Shown here one piece after another: positions 12,201 to 23,034 of a stretch of 64,000 nt of DNA. Source of the DNA: Diorhabda sublineata (lineage: Eukaryota > Arthropoda > Insecta > Coleoptera > Chrysomelidae). The notes below the pieces were generated by a model. It was not told the DNA's origin and did no database searches. It worked only from the letters and a program-made list of their open reading frames with translations. Every line of letters starts with the position of its first letter. The first letter of the stretch is position 1. Position numbers and translations under genes: made by a program. Location: NCBI RefSeq assembly GCF_026230105.1, contig NC_079483.1, positions 9,355,312 to 9,419,311 on the forward strand, read 5' to 3'.

Positions 12201-13905
12201 AACCTGAAGATGCTAAATTCTCCATGGTATTTGCCCATCAGCATCATTGCTAGGGATCTAGAAGTGCTCTTGGTTCGAGAAGAAATTGAAGTGTCTATTG
12301 AAAAATATGATGAAAGACTTCGGTCTCACCCCAATAGATTGACCAAACATCTCTTTACTGAAAGAAAACATCTTGGGATTGAAATATCTATCGATAATAA
12401 ATTGATGATATACAAGAGAAAACTTATTTGGATATAAGGAATCCAGTTATGGGGTTCAGAACCTGAAGATGCTAAATTCTCCATGGTATTTGCCCATCAG
12501 CATCATTGCTAGGGATCTAGAAGTGCTCTTGGCTTGAGAAGAAATTGAAGTGTCTAGTGAAAAATATGATGAATGACTTTGGTCTCGCCCCAATCGATTG
12601 ACCAAACACCTCTTTACTGAAAGAAAACATCTTGGGATTGAAATATCTATCGATAATAAATTGATGATATACAAGAGAAAACTTATTTGGATATAAGGAA
12701 TCCAGTTATGGGGTTCAGAACCTGAAGATGCTAAATTCTCCATGGTATTTGCCCATCAGCATTATTGCTAGGGATCTAGAAGTGCTCTTGGTTCGAGAAG
12801 AAATTGAAGTGACTAGTGAAAAATATTATGAATGACTTCGGTCTCACCCCAATAGATTGACCAAACACCTCTTTACTGAAAGAAAACATCTTGGGATTGA
12901 AATATCTATCGATAATAAATGGATGATATACAAGAGAAAACTTATTTGGATATAAGGAATCCAGTTATGGGGTTCAGAACCTGAAGATGCTAAATTCTCC
13001 ATGGTATTTGCCCATCAGCATCATTGCTAGGGATCTAGAAGTGCTCTTGGCTTGAGAAGAAATTGAAGTGTCTAGTGAAAAATATGATGAATGACTTTGG
13101 TCTCGCCCCAATCGATTGACCAAACACCTCTTTACTGAAAGAAAACATCTTGGGATTGAAATATCTATCGATAATAAATTGATGATATACAAGAGAAAAC
13201 TTATTTGGATATAAGGAATCCAGTTATGGGGTTCAGAACCTGAAGATGCTAAATTCTCCATGGTATTTGCCCATCAGCATTATTGCTAGGGATCTAGAAG
13301 TGCTCTTGGTTCGAGAAGAAATTGAAGTGACTAGTGAAAAATATGATGAATGACTTTGGTCTCGCCCCAATCGATTGACCAAACACCTCTTTACTGAAAG
13401 AAAACATCTTGGGATTGAAATATCTATCGATAATAAATTGATGATATACAAGAGAAAACTTATTTGGATATAAGGAATCCAGTTATGGGGTTCAGAACCT
13501 GAAGATGCTAAATTCTCCATGGTATTTGCCCATCAGCATTATTGCTAGGGATCTAGAAGTGCTCTTGGTTCGAGAAGAAACTGAAGTGACTAGTGAAAAA
13601 TATGATGAATGACTTTGGTCTCGCCCCAATCGATTGACCAAACACCTCTTTACTGAAAGAAAACATCTTGGGATTGAAATATCTATCGATAATAAATGGA
13701 TGATATACAAGAGAAAACTTATTTGGATATAAGGAATCCAGTTATGGGGTTCAGGATCTGAAGATGCTAAATTCTCCATGGTATTTGCCCATCAGCATCA
13801 TTGCTAGGGATCTAGAAATGCTCTAGGTTTGAGAAGAAATTGAAGTGACTAGTGAAAAATAGGATGAAAGACTTCGGTCTCACCCCAATAGATTGACCAA
13901 ATACC
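9255..13905 (+). repeat. 259-bp satellite derived from the C-terminus of a Jockey-like ORF2 (about 18 copies)
   Basis: Monomer starts (ATGCTAAATTCTCC) fall at 9361 and then every 259 bp exactly to 13764, with no indels between units. Each unit reads HLGIEISIDNK, MIYKRKLIWI, stop, GIQLWGSGSE, then in another frame MLNSPWYLPISIIARDL, VREEIE, YDERLRSHPNRLTKHL. These match the order HLGI, L-DNKL-IYK, W-YGIQLWG, NAPWY-PN-II-RDL, VKEEI, Y--RL--HPN of Jockey ORF2 C-termini (from memory). Because 259 is not a multiple of 3, the frame shifts in every unit, so there is no long ORF. The 75-codon plus and 95-codon minus open stretches repeat with the unit and are not genes. Confidence 0.93.
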
Positions 13906-13967
13906 TAATGTTAGAGCTTATTTACCAACATAGAATCAAAAAATTCACCCCATATGACACTTATTAA
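13764..13967 (+). pseudogene. Native C-terminal end of the Jockey-like ORF2 after the satellite
   Basis: The last array unit does not return to the HLGI segment. Instead it reads on from SHPNRLTKYL into a unique tail, then HRIKKFTPYDTY and a stop (13965-13967). A basic tail of the KRFHP type is usual at the end of Jockey ORF2. The array is therefore inside one element: RT fragment (8740), amplified segment, true ORF end. An AATAAA-like word follows at about 14000. Confidence 0.7.
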
Positions 13968-14950
13968 TTGTTTCAGTTAGAAACAGATACTAAATCAATT
14001 TAGTAAATAAAAAATTACTATTTATAGACGCAGTGAGTTTGACATCGATGTTTGTAATAAATTTCTTCGATTCTTACTTGTTTTCGTTATTCTTCTACAT
14101 TGTTTCTATCATTACTATTATTTTCTGATTCTTCCTTTATTGGGTCAAATGATTTCTCCAAATCTATAAAGCATAAATGAATTTTCGTTCTATTATTTTA
14201 TGATATGTAGTGTTTTCTTTGGAGTGAATTAACTTTAATGTGTTTTAAACTAAGTTATGTTTCGAACTAAATTTCTCTATAAAATCTACAAAATAATAAA
14301 TTGTTCGAATGAAAACAAAACGTTCGGAAACTATCCCATTAATCTCCTTTAGTTTCTGACTCCATAAACGAATTAGTGGCCACTAAAGGAAACACTCGAG
14401 TGTCGGGAGATTTAATAAGATTAATTTCATTTTTCTCCACGATATCATAACTTGTTATTTTCCTTTCCTATCCCGCTACGAGTTTCAGGAGATCGGTTGT
14501 TATATATTACATGTGCCATTCCCAAAAACGAGTCTCTTTCTATCTAATATCCACAATCCATAAATTTTTACTAAGTATAATCTCCAGTTATATGCGAGCT
14601 TCGTATATTAGGTTGTGACGATGTGCCATCGAAATTTTCTCGACATTCAGGTGGCCTTGAAACTTTGTCATTAATAATTCTTTAGTCTAAAATCTATTTA
14701 ACGAAGAAAAATAGTAAACTAAAACATATTCACGCATAATACACGTGATCACGCAAAAACCGAATATGTGACAGGACCGCACTAGGTACTTAGAGAAATA
14801 ATTTGCGATTTCATAGGGATTAACAATATAAATTATAAATGATTGAGCACAATTATTATTATAATAATATATAATGTAAATAAGATATTAAGTCAACGGA
14901 CAAAATTTATATTCAGATACTCAGCTTGTACATCAATGACAAAGTCTATA
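13968..14950. other. No gene recognised; the first part may be LINE 3' UTR
   Basis: AT-rich with no coding frame or repeat structure I can support. Confidence 0.4.
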
Positions 14951-16324
14951 GAGGGTGTCCCACGACGAGTTAAAACTAGGGGTTTTCGGATACGATCTTT
15001 CTGACTAAAATATTTTCGAAGATGACCGACTTCGTGAAATTTTAGTAAACTTTTGTCTGAAAACATTTTTCGAAAAATGTATACTTTTTGAGTTATTAAT
15101 TTTTTTGTAAAAAATTTGACCGTTGCAAACCCTTATAAATTATTTTTTTACGAGGATACCCTTAAGGATATGAAAATGGTTTCTATTCGGTTGTTTTTGG
15201 CAAGGTAATACGTATTTGAATCTATGTTGAAGAATTTTCCATTCCATACAGGGTGTGTATAAAAAGTATTCAAAGTTTAGCTTCATAAATATCAAATTTC
15301 TCTATTTTTTTAAATAGAACCGCCCGGTTTTTTCTTTTGAATGCATTCAGGGGTAAAAAATAAGGTAAATTTATGTATACTTTCCTATACAAAAACCTTT
15401 CCGTTATCCAGATATTAAATGTTTTCTGTAAATTTTTAGAGATGCAGGTGTGGTGTAAATTTTATTTATTCGTTATTAAATTGAGAACGAGTCATTTTTA
15501 TCGATATTCCGAATAAACAAACAATTGACTAATGACAGTTAAATAAGTGTCATTTATCACAAAGCCCACCAAAAGTATACATAAAAAATTAAAACTTGTT
15601 AAAAAATACAATAATAATTTAAAACCTCAAATATCTCGGAAACGACAAAAAGTTGGAATATGATTAGTAAATACAATTTGATTTTATTTTTTTTACAGAC
15701 CTTGACAAGATAGAGAAAAATCTTTTTTTATTTATTAGTGTTTGTATCAACGGGTCAAAATAAAACTTAGACCACACCTGCATCTCTAAAAATTTACAGA
15801 GACATTCAATAACTGGATAACGGTGAGGTTTAGATATAGGAAAGTATACATAAGTTTGCCTTATTTTTTATCCCCGAATACATTAAAAGAGAAAAAACCG
15901 GGTGGTTGTATTTAAAAAAATAGAGAAATTTGATATTTATGAAGTTAAATTTTGAACACTTTTTATACACACCCTGTATAAAATAAAAAAATTTTCAACA
16001 TAGATTCAAATACATACAACCTTGCTAAAAACAACCGAATAGAAACCATTTCCATATCCTTCAGGGTATCCTCGTAAAAAAATAATTTATAATGGTCTGC
16101 AACGGTCAAATTTTTTACAAAAAAATTAATAACTTAAAAAGTATGCATTTTACAATAAAAATTTTTAGACAAAAATATACTAAAATTTCATGTTGATTTC
16201 AAAAATGTATTAATATACAGGGTGTTTTATTTGAAATAACATAGTTACAGTCGACTTCCGGTTCTACGTATTTCTAAGTATTTTGCCATATACAGATAAT
16301 TTTAACTCGTCGTGGGACACCCTG
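14951..16324. mobile_element. 1.37-kb foldback (long inverted repeat) element
   Basis: The left end GAGGGTGTCCCACGACGAGT and the right end are inverted copies, each flanked by TA (14949-14950 and 16325-16326), which suggests a TA target duplication. Complementarity continues inward through most of the element, for example the CGAGGATACCC, GGTTTCTATTCGG, TACAGGGTGTGTATAAAAAG and AGAGATGCAGGTGTGG words, leaving a loop around 15480-15750. TACAGGGTGT also occurs at about 15245 and, inverted, near 15980 and 16220, so nested terminal repeats are possible. No transposase frame is present, so it is non-autonomous. Confidence 0.85.
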
Positions 16325-17209
16325 TATTCCAAGTTTAGGTTTCAACCTTGAACACTTAAAGAAGAAACTGCCGAAATATTTGCCGTTTGAGTCACCATTT
16401 TCTAGAATTCCATTTTTATGAATAGTCATAATCATTTGTTTTTTGCCAACTTTAAAATTAATCTTTTTAGTTCTCTTCTTAGGCAGAGTAAAGTAAAATA
16501 TCAACAATTTATCAACTGTATCTCTGTATCAGAAATATTTAACAAAATTACGCGACAAATAAATATAAACAATCTCACCGCAGTACGTAAGATATTTGGA
16601 CCGCGCCACGTTTCACCCGGGATATTCACGTACTGATCACGAACTGATCATTATTTTGATGAATAGACTTCAGTCTACAGTTTGAATCGGTAGTAATTCG
16701 ACTTAAATATTTAATATTAGTTCGTTAGATGTTTTAACCCGATCTTCTTTTGATTATTAATCAGAGTTCGAAGAAAAAACTCCGCATCAATAATTTAAAA
16801 CTCCAACTTATAGTAAATGAATCGTCATTGGACGTTTAATAAAAACGTATTTTTTCAATATTATTAGAACCTCGTGGCTTCTTAAACATCATCGACATAC
16901 ATAATCCGAAGTTAACTTCCATGGTTTAGCATTTTCTTGTTCCATCCCCGTTCAAAATCAATGAAATGCGAGTACAAGGGTGCACTGGTTACTTTGAATC
17001 TATTGTAATGTGATTAGAATTGCAAAGTGGGCATCCTAGCATGCCTTTCTGAGCATTAAACTCTAATGGTATACTATGTTTCTGTGTTGAAACATCGATA
17101 GTGTCTTGTTTAATCTAATTATGTCCAATTTCAGAAGGATTTTACGACCTCAGACAAGTCAATTGTGATATATTGATTGTTAAACAGACCGTAGAGATAC
17201 AACTATTAG
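16325..17209. other. No gene recognised
   Basis: AT-rich intergenic sequence. The open stretches at 16274-16507 (-) and 16418-16636 (+) overlap the foldback end and each other and show no family motifs. Confidence 0.4.
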
Positions 17210-17650
17210 TCCGAGGAGCAACCTCATAATGTTAAAAAGGATTTTATGAAAAGTAATCCCTTCATACAGGGTATTGGGGTAATTTTAGAGAGACCTTGAA
17301 GAGAGCTTACGAATATTGCTGTTTTATTTTTGTTTGTGTGACAATCAAACAAGTAGAAACCTGTCTACGATCAAAACGGTGCGAGACAACGCCAAACGGC
17401 ATACCTACAGCTCGCTTACGATGGAAATATTGAACGAATTGAGCAGGAAAACAATGAATCACCCTTCTTATAGCCCAGATTTGTCACCAAGTGACTAATA
17501 TTTGAATGGTCAATCAAAAACAATGCGGAAGTAAATTCTTCTAACGAAAATGGGATGCGAAAGCTTTTAGTCTAAAAGATAGGAAATATTTTTACACGTC
17601 ATCGAACAGTGGGGAAAATTTTATTTCAACCTATTGTTTGGGTGTTGTTA
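17210..17650 (+). pseudogene. Mariner transposase relic (C-terminal part)
   Basis: The 17316-17498 frame contains VRDNAKRHTYSS (second catalytic Asp region, as in HDNARPHTA) and HPSYSPDLSPSD (third Asp), ending at a stop where YLFG would follow. Downstream decayed frames resemble the transposase tail. The catalytic N-terminal half is missing. Confidence 0.65.
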
Positions 17651-17730
17651 TAAATGGTGTGGAGGGTTGCTGGTAGCCCTGAGCATATAAGGGATAGAGG
17701 TTGAGGGTTGAGAAGAAAGTCGCTTATATG

Positions 17731-17960
17731 ACATGACAGCTGTCAACAACTGACATATTAGAAACTTTGTAGTTCAAGTAAACTAAATCCAAAGTTGCTG
17801 ATAGCTTGGTCAATACAGAGAGGTCGGAATCGATCAACTGGTGTACTCAAGGGATTATATGTATAGATAGAGAGAGAGAGAGAGCTGTTTGCAGCTTTGG
17901 ATTTGGTTCACTTGAACTACAAAGTATCTAATATGTCAGTTGTTGACAGCTGTCAGTTGG
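17731..17960. repeat. Inverted copy of satellite sequence at the array head
   Basis: About 70 bp at 17735-17805 is the reverse complement of 17884-17958 (the GCTTTGGATTTGGTTCACTT segment through the GACAGCTGTC palindrome). The loop holds a (GA)n run near 17870-17882. The array therefore begins with a hairpin-forming head-to-head junction. Confidence 0.8.
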
Positions 17961-20900
17961 TGTGGCGTACTAGTAGTGATTCATGTCATCTTTCGTTAAT
18001 GCAGTGTTGTCTATAGTTGGATGAAAGTTTGTTTATTTTTGATTTTTTTTTTGTGTTTTTTTTTCTAAACGTTTCTAAACTACAAAGTATCTAATATGTC
18101 AGTTGTTGACAGCTGTCAGTTGACCCGGCATACTAGTAGTGACTCATATAATCTTTCGTTAATGCAGTGTTGTCTATAGTTGGATGAAAGTTTGTTTATT
18201 TTTGATTTTTTTTTGTGTTTTTTTTTTCTAAACGTTTCTAAACTACAAAGTATCTAATATGTCAGTTGTTGACAGCTGTCAGTTGACCCGGCATACTAGT
18301 AGTGACTCATATAATCTTTCGTTAATGCATTGTTGTCTATGGTTGGATGGCAATTTATCTATTTGCGAGTTTCGTTTGTGCTCTTTTTGAACACTGATTG
18401 TATGGAACGCGTCAATTATTTCGGTAACTTGAACTACAAAGTGTCTAATATGTCAGTTGTTGACAGCTGTCAGTTGACCCGGCATACTAGTAGTGATTCA
18501 TATAATCTTTCGTTAATGCAGTGTTGTCTATGGTTGGATGGGAATTTATTTATTTTCGAGTTTCGTTTGTGTTCTTTTTGAACACTGATTGTATGGAACG
18601 CGTCAATTATTTCGGAAACTTGAACTACAAAGTGTCTAATATGTCAGTTGTTGACAGCTGTCAGTTGACCCGGCATACTAGTAGTGACTCATATAATCTT
18701 TCGTTAATGCATTGTTGTCTATGGTTGGATGGGAATTTATTTATTTTCGAGTTTCGTTTGTGTTTTTTTTAAACACTGATTGTATGGAACGCGTCAATTA
18801 TTTCGGAAACTTGAACTACAAAGTGTCTAATATGTCAGTTGTTGACAGCTGTCAGTTGACCCGGCATACTAGTAGTGATTCATATAATCTTTCGTTAATG
18901 CAGTGTTGTCTATGGTTGGATGGGAATTTATTTATTTTCGAGTTTCGTTTGTGTTCTTTTTGAACACTGATTGTATGGAACGCGTCAATTATTTCGGAAA
19001 CTTGAACTACAAAGTGTCTAATATGTCAGTTGTTGACAGCTGTCAGTTGACCCGGCATACTAGTAGTGACTCATATAATCTTTCGTTAATGCATTGTTGT
19101 CTATGGTTGGATGGGAATTTATTTATTTTCGAGTTTCGTTTGTGTTTTTTTTAAACACTGATTGTATGGAACGCGTCAATTATTTCGGTAACTTGAACTA
19201 CAAAGTGTCTAATATGTCAGTTGTTGACAGCTGTCAGTTGACCCGGCATACTAGTAGTGATTCATATAATCTTTCGTTAATGCAGTGTTGTCTATGGTTG
19301 GATGGGAATTTATTTATTTTCGAGTTTCGTTTGTGTTCTTTTTGAACACTGATTGTATGGAACGCGTCAATTATTTCGGAAACTTGAACTACAAAGTGTC
19401 TAATATGTCAGTTGTTGACAGCTGTCAGTTGACCCGGCATACTAGTAGTGACTCATATAATCTTTCGTTAATGCATTGTTGTCTATGGTTGGATGGGAAT
19501 TTATTTATTTTCGAGTTTCGTTTGTGTTTTTTTTAAACACTGATTGTATGGAACGCGTCAATTATTTCGGTAACTTGAACTACAAAGTGTCTAATATGTC
19601 AGTTGTTGACAGCTGTCAGTTGACCCGGCATACTAGTAGTGACTCATATAATCTTTCGTTAATGCATTGTTGTCTATGGTTGGATGGGAATTTATTTATT
19701 TTCGAGTTTCGTTTGTGTTTTTTTTAAACACTGATTGTATGGAACGCGTCAATTATTTCGGAAACTTGAACTACAAAGTGTCTAATATGTCAGTTGTTGA
19801 CAGCTGTCAGTTGACCCGGCATACTAGTAGTGATTCATATAATCTTTCGTTAATGCAGTGTTGTCTATGGTTGGATGGGAATTTATTTATTTTCGAGTTT
19901 CGTTTGTGTTCTTTTTGAACACTGATTGTATGGAACGCGTCAATTATTTCGGAAACTTGAACTACAAAGTGTCTAATATGTCAGTTGTTGACAGCTGTCA
20001 GTTGACCCGGCATACTAGTAGTGACTCATATAATCTTTCGTTAATGCATTGTTGTCTATGGTTGGATGGGAATTTATTTATTTTCGAGTTTCGTTTGTGT
20101 TTTTTTTAAACACTGATTGTATGGAACGCGTCAATTATTTCGGTAACTTGAACTACAAAGTGTCTAATATGTCAGTTGTTGACAGCTGTCAGTTGACCCG
20201 GCATACTAGTAGTGATTCATATAATCTTTCGTTAATGCAGTGTTGTCTATGGTTGGATGGGAATTTATTTATTTTCGAGTTTCGTTTGTGTTCTTTTTGA
20301 ACACTGATTGTATGGAACGCGTCAATTATTTCGGAAACTTGAACTACAAAGTGTCTAATATGTCAGTTGTTGACAGCTGTCAGTTGACCCGGCATACTAG
20401 TAGTGACTCATATAATCTTTCGTTAATGCATTGTTGTCTATGGTTGGATGGGAATTTATTTATTTTCGAGTTTCGTTTGTGTTTTTTTTAAACACTGATT
20501 GTATGGAACGCGTCAATTATTTCGGAAACTTGAACTACAAAGTGTCTAATATGTCAGTTGTTGACAGCTGTCAGTTGACCCGGCATACTAGTAGTGATTC
20601 ATATAATCTTTCGTTAATGCAGTGTTGTCTATGGTTGGATGGGAATTTATTTATTTTCGAGTTTCGTTTGTGTTCTTTTTGAACACTGATTGTATGGAAC
20701 GCGTCAATTATTTCGGAAACTTGAACTACAAAGTGTCTAATATGTCAGTTGTTGACAGCTGTCAGTTGACCCGGCATACTAGTAGTGACTCATATAATCT
20801 TTCGTTAATGCATTGTTGTCTATGGTTGGATGGGAATTTATTTATTTTCGAGTTTCGTTTGTGTTCTTTTTGAACACTGATTGTATGGAACGCGTCAATT

Positions 20901-21860
20901 ATTTCGGAAACTTGAACTACAAAGTGTCTAATATGTCAGTTGTTGACAGCTGTCAGTTGACCCGGCATACTAGTAGTGACTCATATAATCTTTCGTTAAT
21001 GCATTGTTGTCTATGGTTGGATGGGAATTTATTTATTTTCGAGTTTCGTTTGTGTTTTTTTTAAACACTGATTGTATGGAACGCGTCAATTATTTCGGAA
21101 ACTTGAACTACAAAGTGTCTAATATGTCAGTTGTTGACAGCTGTCAGTTGACCCGGCATACTAGTAGTGATTCATATAATCTTTCGTTAATGCAGTGTTG
21201 TCTATGGTTGGATGGGAATTTATTTATTTTCGAGTTTCGTTTGTGTTCTTTTTGAACACTGATTGTATGGAACGCGTCAATTATTTCGGAAACTTGAACT
21301 ACAAAGTGTCTAATATGTCAGTTGTTGACAGCTGTCAGTTGACCCGGCATACTAGTAGTGACTCATATAATCTTTCGTTAATGCATTGTTGTCTATGGTT
21401 GGATGGCAATTTATCTATTTTCGAGTTGCGTTTGTGTTTTTTTTAAACACTGATTGTATGGAACGCGTCAATTATTTCGGAAACTTGAACTACAAAGTGT
21501 CTAATATGTCAGTTGTTGACAGCTGTCAGTTGACCCGGCATACTAGTAGTGATTCATATAATCTTTCGTTAATGCAGTGTTGTCTATGGTTGGATGGGAA
21601 TTTATTTATTTTCGAGTTTCGTTTGTGTTCTTTTTGAACACTGATTGTATGGAACGCGTCAATTATTTCGGAAACTTGAACTACAAAGTGTCTAATATGT
21701 CAGTTGTTGACAGCTGTCAGTTGACCCGGCATACTAGTAGTGATTCATATAATCTTTCGTTAATGCATTGTTGTCTATGGTTGGATGGCAATTTATCTAT
21801 TTTCGAGTTGCGTTTGTGTTCTTTTTGAACACTGATTGTATGGAACGCCTCAATTATCTC
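17914..21860. repeat. 191-bp satellite array, mostly organised as 382-bp dimers
   Basis: From 18330 to 21577 the unit recurs every 191 bp exactly (18 starts). It is preceded by shorter, more diverged units from 17914. Two monomer types alternate: GTGTTCTTTTTGAACAC with GCAGTG, and GTGTTTTTTTTAAACAC with GCATTG. This gives a 382-bp higher-order unit that slips phase near 19476 and 20622. Each unit contains GTTGACAGCTGTCAGTTGAC, which includes a 10-bp palindrome. 191 is not a multiple of 3. The recurring 83-codon open stretches overlap one another and are not genes. Confidence 0.95.
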
Positions 21861-22708
21861 GGAAACAGCTTATACGATTTTTATAAATTTCTGTACGCAA
21901 TGGTCTTGTGATATTATTTTCCGGAAAAAGAAAAGATCTAACAACAATATATCATCATAATACCGGCCGTATCACAAGACTCTTACGCACGATTTATAGT
22001 AATCAGTACAAGTCATTTACCAGATAATTGAGGTGTTCCATACATAAAACTCACTCTGTATATTTCAAAATTTGTTCAATTATACACTATTTGCTAAAAA
22101 TATATACTCAAATATTCACAAAAATGCATATATATCATATACAGTCATAAAATTCCTGATCTCAACTACAGATAATTATTTTTACAATTCCCCTCGTAAA
22201 AATAAAACATAATCCCCATTAAAAACTTGAAGTATCACTTAAACAAAAAGTCGTTCGATCCATTTATTCAAATACGTCCAAAAACATAAAACGTAATTAG
22301 AAACAATAAAAAGTTAAATTATTAAAAAATTAATGGACTGAAGCTTAACTTAAATTTTTATTTCGAAAATATAAGATATAAAACCATCTGTGATAAATTG
22401 ATGTTATTAGAATGGGTCTTAAAATAAGTAATAAATCGTGTAGTACACTAAAAAAATCTGGATCAATATTGAGTTTTACCTTTCAATTAAAGTTTTTAGT
22501 TTTCGTATAGTCTAAGAAAGTGAAGTCGAAAACTAACTCACATTTTTTTGAAGACAGTCTAATTGAAAATCGTTTTCCTGGATTTTCAAATCTCACGAAG
22601 CAGCTTGAAAACACAGCTTATGGTAATTACGTTGATATCTCTTTCATTTTCACTCGTATAAAAAAATTGTGGATGTCAAAATTGTAGAGAATTTAATTGT
22701 CTATGATA
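21861..22708. other. No gene recognised
   Basis: AT-rich, without repeats or coding motifs that I can support. Confidence 0.4.
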
Positions 22709-23034
22709 GGAGAGCTGCTAAAGTTTTGAGATAAACAAATAAAGACAATTATTACAATTCAATATGACTTTAGGAGGGTGGCCCATCAATTCGGCCAATC
22801 AATGATTTGTCTTCTGCCATTAGTTAGGTTAAGTTAGGTTAGGTTTTGACAGCTAAATATTCATGCAATATTGAATGTATGCGAGTGGAACTAATGCCTA
22901 AGTATGCCTCAATCTACAGTATGACATATGACGTAATTATAATATCAGTTTACGTACGTCATCAATGTTTAATGTCAGATTTGACATATTGACATAACTA
23001 TTGCTATATATCAAAACTTAAGTAGCTACCCTCG
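22709..23034. mobile_element. Short mariner deletion derivative (MITE-like, about 326 bp)
   Basis: The left end GGAGAGCTGCTAAAGTTTTG and the right end CTTAAGTAGCTACCCTCG are inverted terminal repeats of the family seen at 1791 and 48675, with TA next to both ends. Subterminal AGATAAACAAATAAAGAC and the internal CATGCAATATTGAATGTATG are shared with the 1791-3222 element. It carries no transposase. Confidence 0.75.

Noticed and set aside
9361..13779. Repeated 75-codon (+) and 95-codon (-) open stretches
   Set aside because: They recur with the 259-bp unit, shift frame each unit, have no start context or continuity, and the plus ones are fragments of the LINE-derived sequence; the minus ones are its antisense.
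18330..21828. Eighteen overlapping 83-codon open stretches
   Set aside because: They are longer than the 191-bp unit, so each overlaps the next in another frame; they are a product of the satellite, not genes.
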